From an uncultured Opitutaceae bacterium (GTDB lineage: Bacteria > Verrucomicrobiota > Verrucomicrobiia > Opitutales > Opitutaceae), in assembly GCA_937128785.1 (NCBI GenBank), contig CAKZMS010000503.1:1-7284 (forward strand): a DNA stretch of 7,284 nucleotides, in the 5' to 3' direction. Made by a program: the position numbers and the translations under genes. A model generated the notes under the pieces. That model was not told the DNA's origin, made no database searches, and worked only from the letters and a program-made list of their open reading frames with translations. Positions within the stretch are counted from its first letter, which is position 1. Each line of letters opens with the position of its first letter. Shown here piece by piece: positions 6,559 through 7,284 of this stretch.

Positions 6559-7254
6559 AGCTTTTAATTCGGCACTATGTAATCCTTCTTCAGTCATTGT
6601 AAAATAGTGCTTAGCCATTTCTCTATCATAAGTGTTTGTTGTATTCTCTACTCTGTATAAATAGCTTCTTGTAGATTTGTCAAAGAATACAGTTACATCA
6701 TTTGGTACATAAACTGTGATGAAAATTTCTTCATCCTTGAACATGTTTTTATACTGACTTAAGAAATAGCCGTCTAACAAAATTTCATTATCTACTATAT
6801 TTACATTGTATGAAATAGCTGCTGCATTTTCGTTTGCTTTTAATTTATTTCTTCCTTCAGATTCTTTTCTGATTTTGATATAAGCCTTTTCAGTATCACT
6901 TTTCTCAACATCAAGATAGATGTCAGTTGAATAGATTTTTTTTACATCTCCATCAAAAATGATTTCAAAATCGTTTGACCTTCTGTAATTATGTTGGTAA
7001 TAATAATTATCATTCTTCACCATTTTTAAAGTGATGGTATCATTGGCAACAAAATTTAAATCCTTGTTTTCAATTTTAAATCCGTTTGAAGCTCTAGTAG
7101 TTCCAAATTCAATTCCAGTAAAAATCATAGCTAATAAAGCCGCTAGCCAAATTCCTAATAAGGTCAATGAAGTTGCTTTGCTAAACTGTTTTACATTGCT
7201 AGATAAGATTCGTAATCCTAATTCAAATAAGATTGCAATTGGAATTCCAACTAA
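6406..7254 (-). CDS. C-terminal part of a flavobacterial PspC-domain-type membrane protein, interrupted and 3'-chimeric
   Basis: The frame is open between the TGA at 7255-7257 and the TGA at 6408-6406. The first usable start is the TTG at 7167 (253 residues), but family-like sequence begins further upstream (LVGIPIAILFELGLRIL), so the real gene starts beyond the right edge. Two membrane helices (about 7250-7200 and 7165-7110) precede a polar, beta-rich region with many Asp, Asn, Lys and Tyr. Segments such as FDGDVKKIYSTDIYLDVEKS, LLDGYFLSQYKNMFKDEEI, ITVYVPNDVTVFFDKSTRSY and MAKHYFTMTEEGL are typical of the C-terminal half of PspC-domain proteins in Flavobacteriaceae, which carry an N-terminal phage-shock-protein-C helix bundle (not in the window) and an outward beta domain. 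Meaningful sequence stops near 6545 (KALEENTE). The last 45 or so residues are the antisense of the small rightward gene and should not be treated as native. Family recognition is from memory of motif patterns. Confidence 0.75.
   Translation of the reverse strand, partial: LVGIPIAILFELGLRILSSNVKQFSKATSLTLLGIWLAALLAMIFTGIEFGTTRASNGFKIENKDLNFVANDTITLKMVKNDNYYYQHNYRRSNDFEIIFDGDVKKIYSTDIYLDVEKSDTEKAYIKIRKESEGRNKLKANENAAAISYNVNIVDNEILLDGYFLSQYKNMFKDEEIFITVYVPNDVTVFFDKSTRSYLYRVENTTNTYDREMAKHYFTMTEEGLHSAELKALEENTEEKPEPAASTRVLGPKRTKRSEQKEDQCLIASFFGLLGGAEIMVF
6540..6558. other. Compositional and coding joint between two unrelated sequences
   Basis: GC content drops sharply here. The rightward gene loses its sense at 6555 and the leftward flavobacterial-type protein loses its sense at about 6545, so the two meaningful readings overlap by only a few bases (about GGTGTTTTCTTCT, 6544-6556). 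Short shared sequence at a break is what an assembly misjoin or amplification chimera leaves. No transposon ends, target duplication or integrase are visible. Confidence 0.75.
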
Positions 7255-7284
7255 TCAACATGTACATAAAGTTAATAGCCATGA
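7255..7284 (-). pseudogene. Upstream continuation of the PspC-type frame beyond an in-frame TGA
   Basis: From the right edge the same frame reads SWLLTLCTC, then TGA (7257-7255), then LVGIPIAILFELG. Family members commonly show a pattern like WLLALL...GIP at this helix, and the spacing between WLL and GIP fits with the TGA occupying one codon. So the TGA looks like a substitution within the coding frame rather than the upstream boundary of the gene. TTA or another hydrophobic codon is the likely original. Confidence 0.5.

Noticed and set aside
6416..6607. 63-codon plus-strand frame crossing the joint
   Set aside because: It is a shifted frame of the signal-peptide gene that runs into antisense of the flavobacterial gene; composition has no protein-like pattern.

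Overview
The window reads as two unrelated pieces of DNA joined near base 6550. The left 6.5 kb is GC-rich (38 of 60 bases in a sampled coding line at 1081-1140). It carries a leftward block of three genes, and its gene style and TTCCAAG-type intergenic repeats suggest a verrucomicrobial (Opitutae-like) bacterium; that assignment is inference. The right 0.73 kb is AT-rich (18 of 60 G+C in 6601-6660) and encodes part of a protein typical of Flavobacteriia (Bacteroidota).

Leftward block, in transcription order. (1) prfB, peptide chain release factor 2, at 5847-4701. It is interrupted by the classic +1 programmed frameshift site: an SD-like GGAGG, three bases, then CTT TGA C. The reconstructed protein is 381 residues, with the SPF and GGQ motifs at the expected places. 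(2) Ten bases downstream, at 4690-3281, a 469-residue cytoplasmic protein whose motif order resembles the circularly permuted ATP-grasp / glutathionylspermidine-synthase-like ligases. (3) After a 47-base gap, a very large exported protein starts at 3233 and runs off the left edge. It has a signal peptide, six Sel1 repeats, a Pro/Ala/Thr linker and at least 750 residues of coiled coil. Its visible part is 1077 codons without a stop, and the last 647 residues contain no lysine. The spacing allows one transcript, but no shared pathway is evident.

Region 5848-6318 has no gene. It holds two diverged copies of a ~140 bp repeat unit plus a partial third. Each full copy has a head of 7-bp tandem repeats (consensus about TWYCAAG) and a long imperfect hairpin whose inner arms differ between copies yet still pair.

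At 6319 a small rightward gene for a signal-peptide/membrane protein begins. It stops at 6558, inside what should be its second membrane helix, exactly where base composition changes. The opposite strand to the right carries the membrane and beta-rich C-terminal part of a flavobacterial PspC-domain protein. Its frame is cut at its 3' end by the same joint and contains one in-frame TGA (7255-7257) in a stretch that otherwise still reads as family sequence. A chimeric joint (assembly or amplification) is more likely than recent gene transfer.
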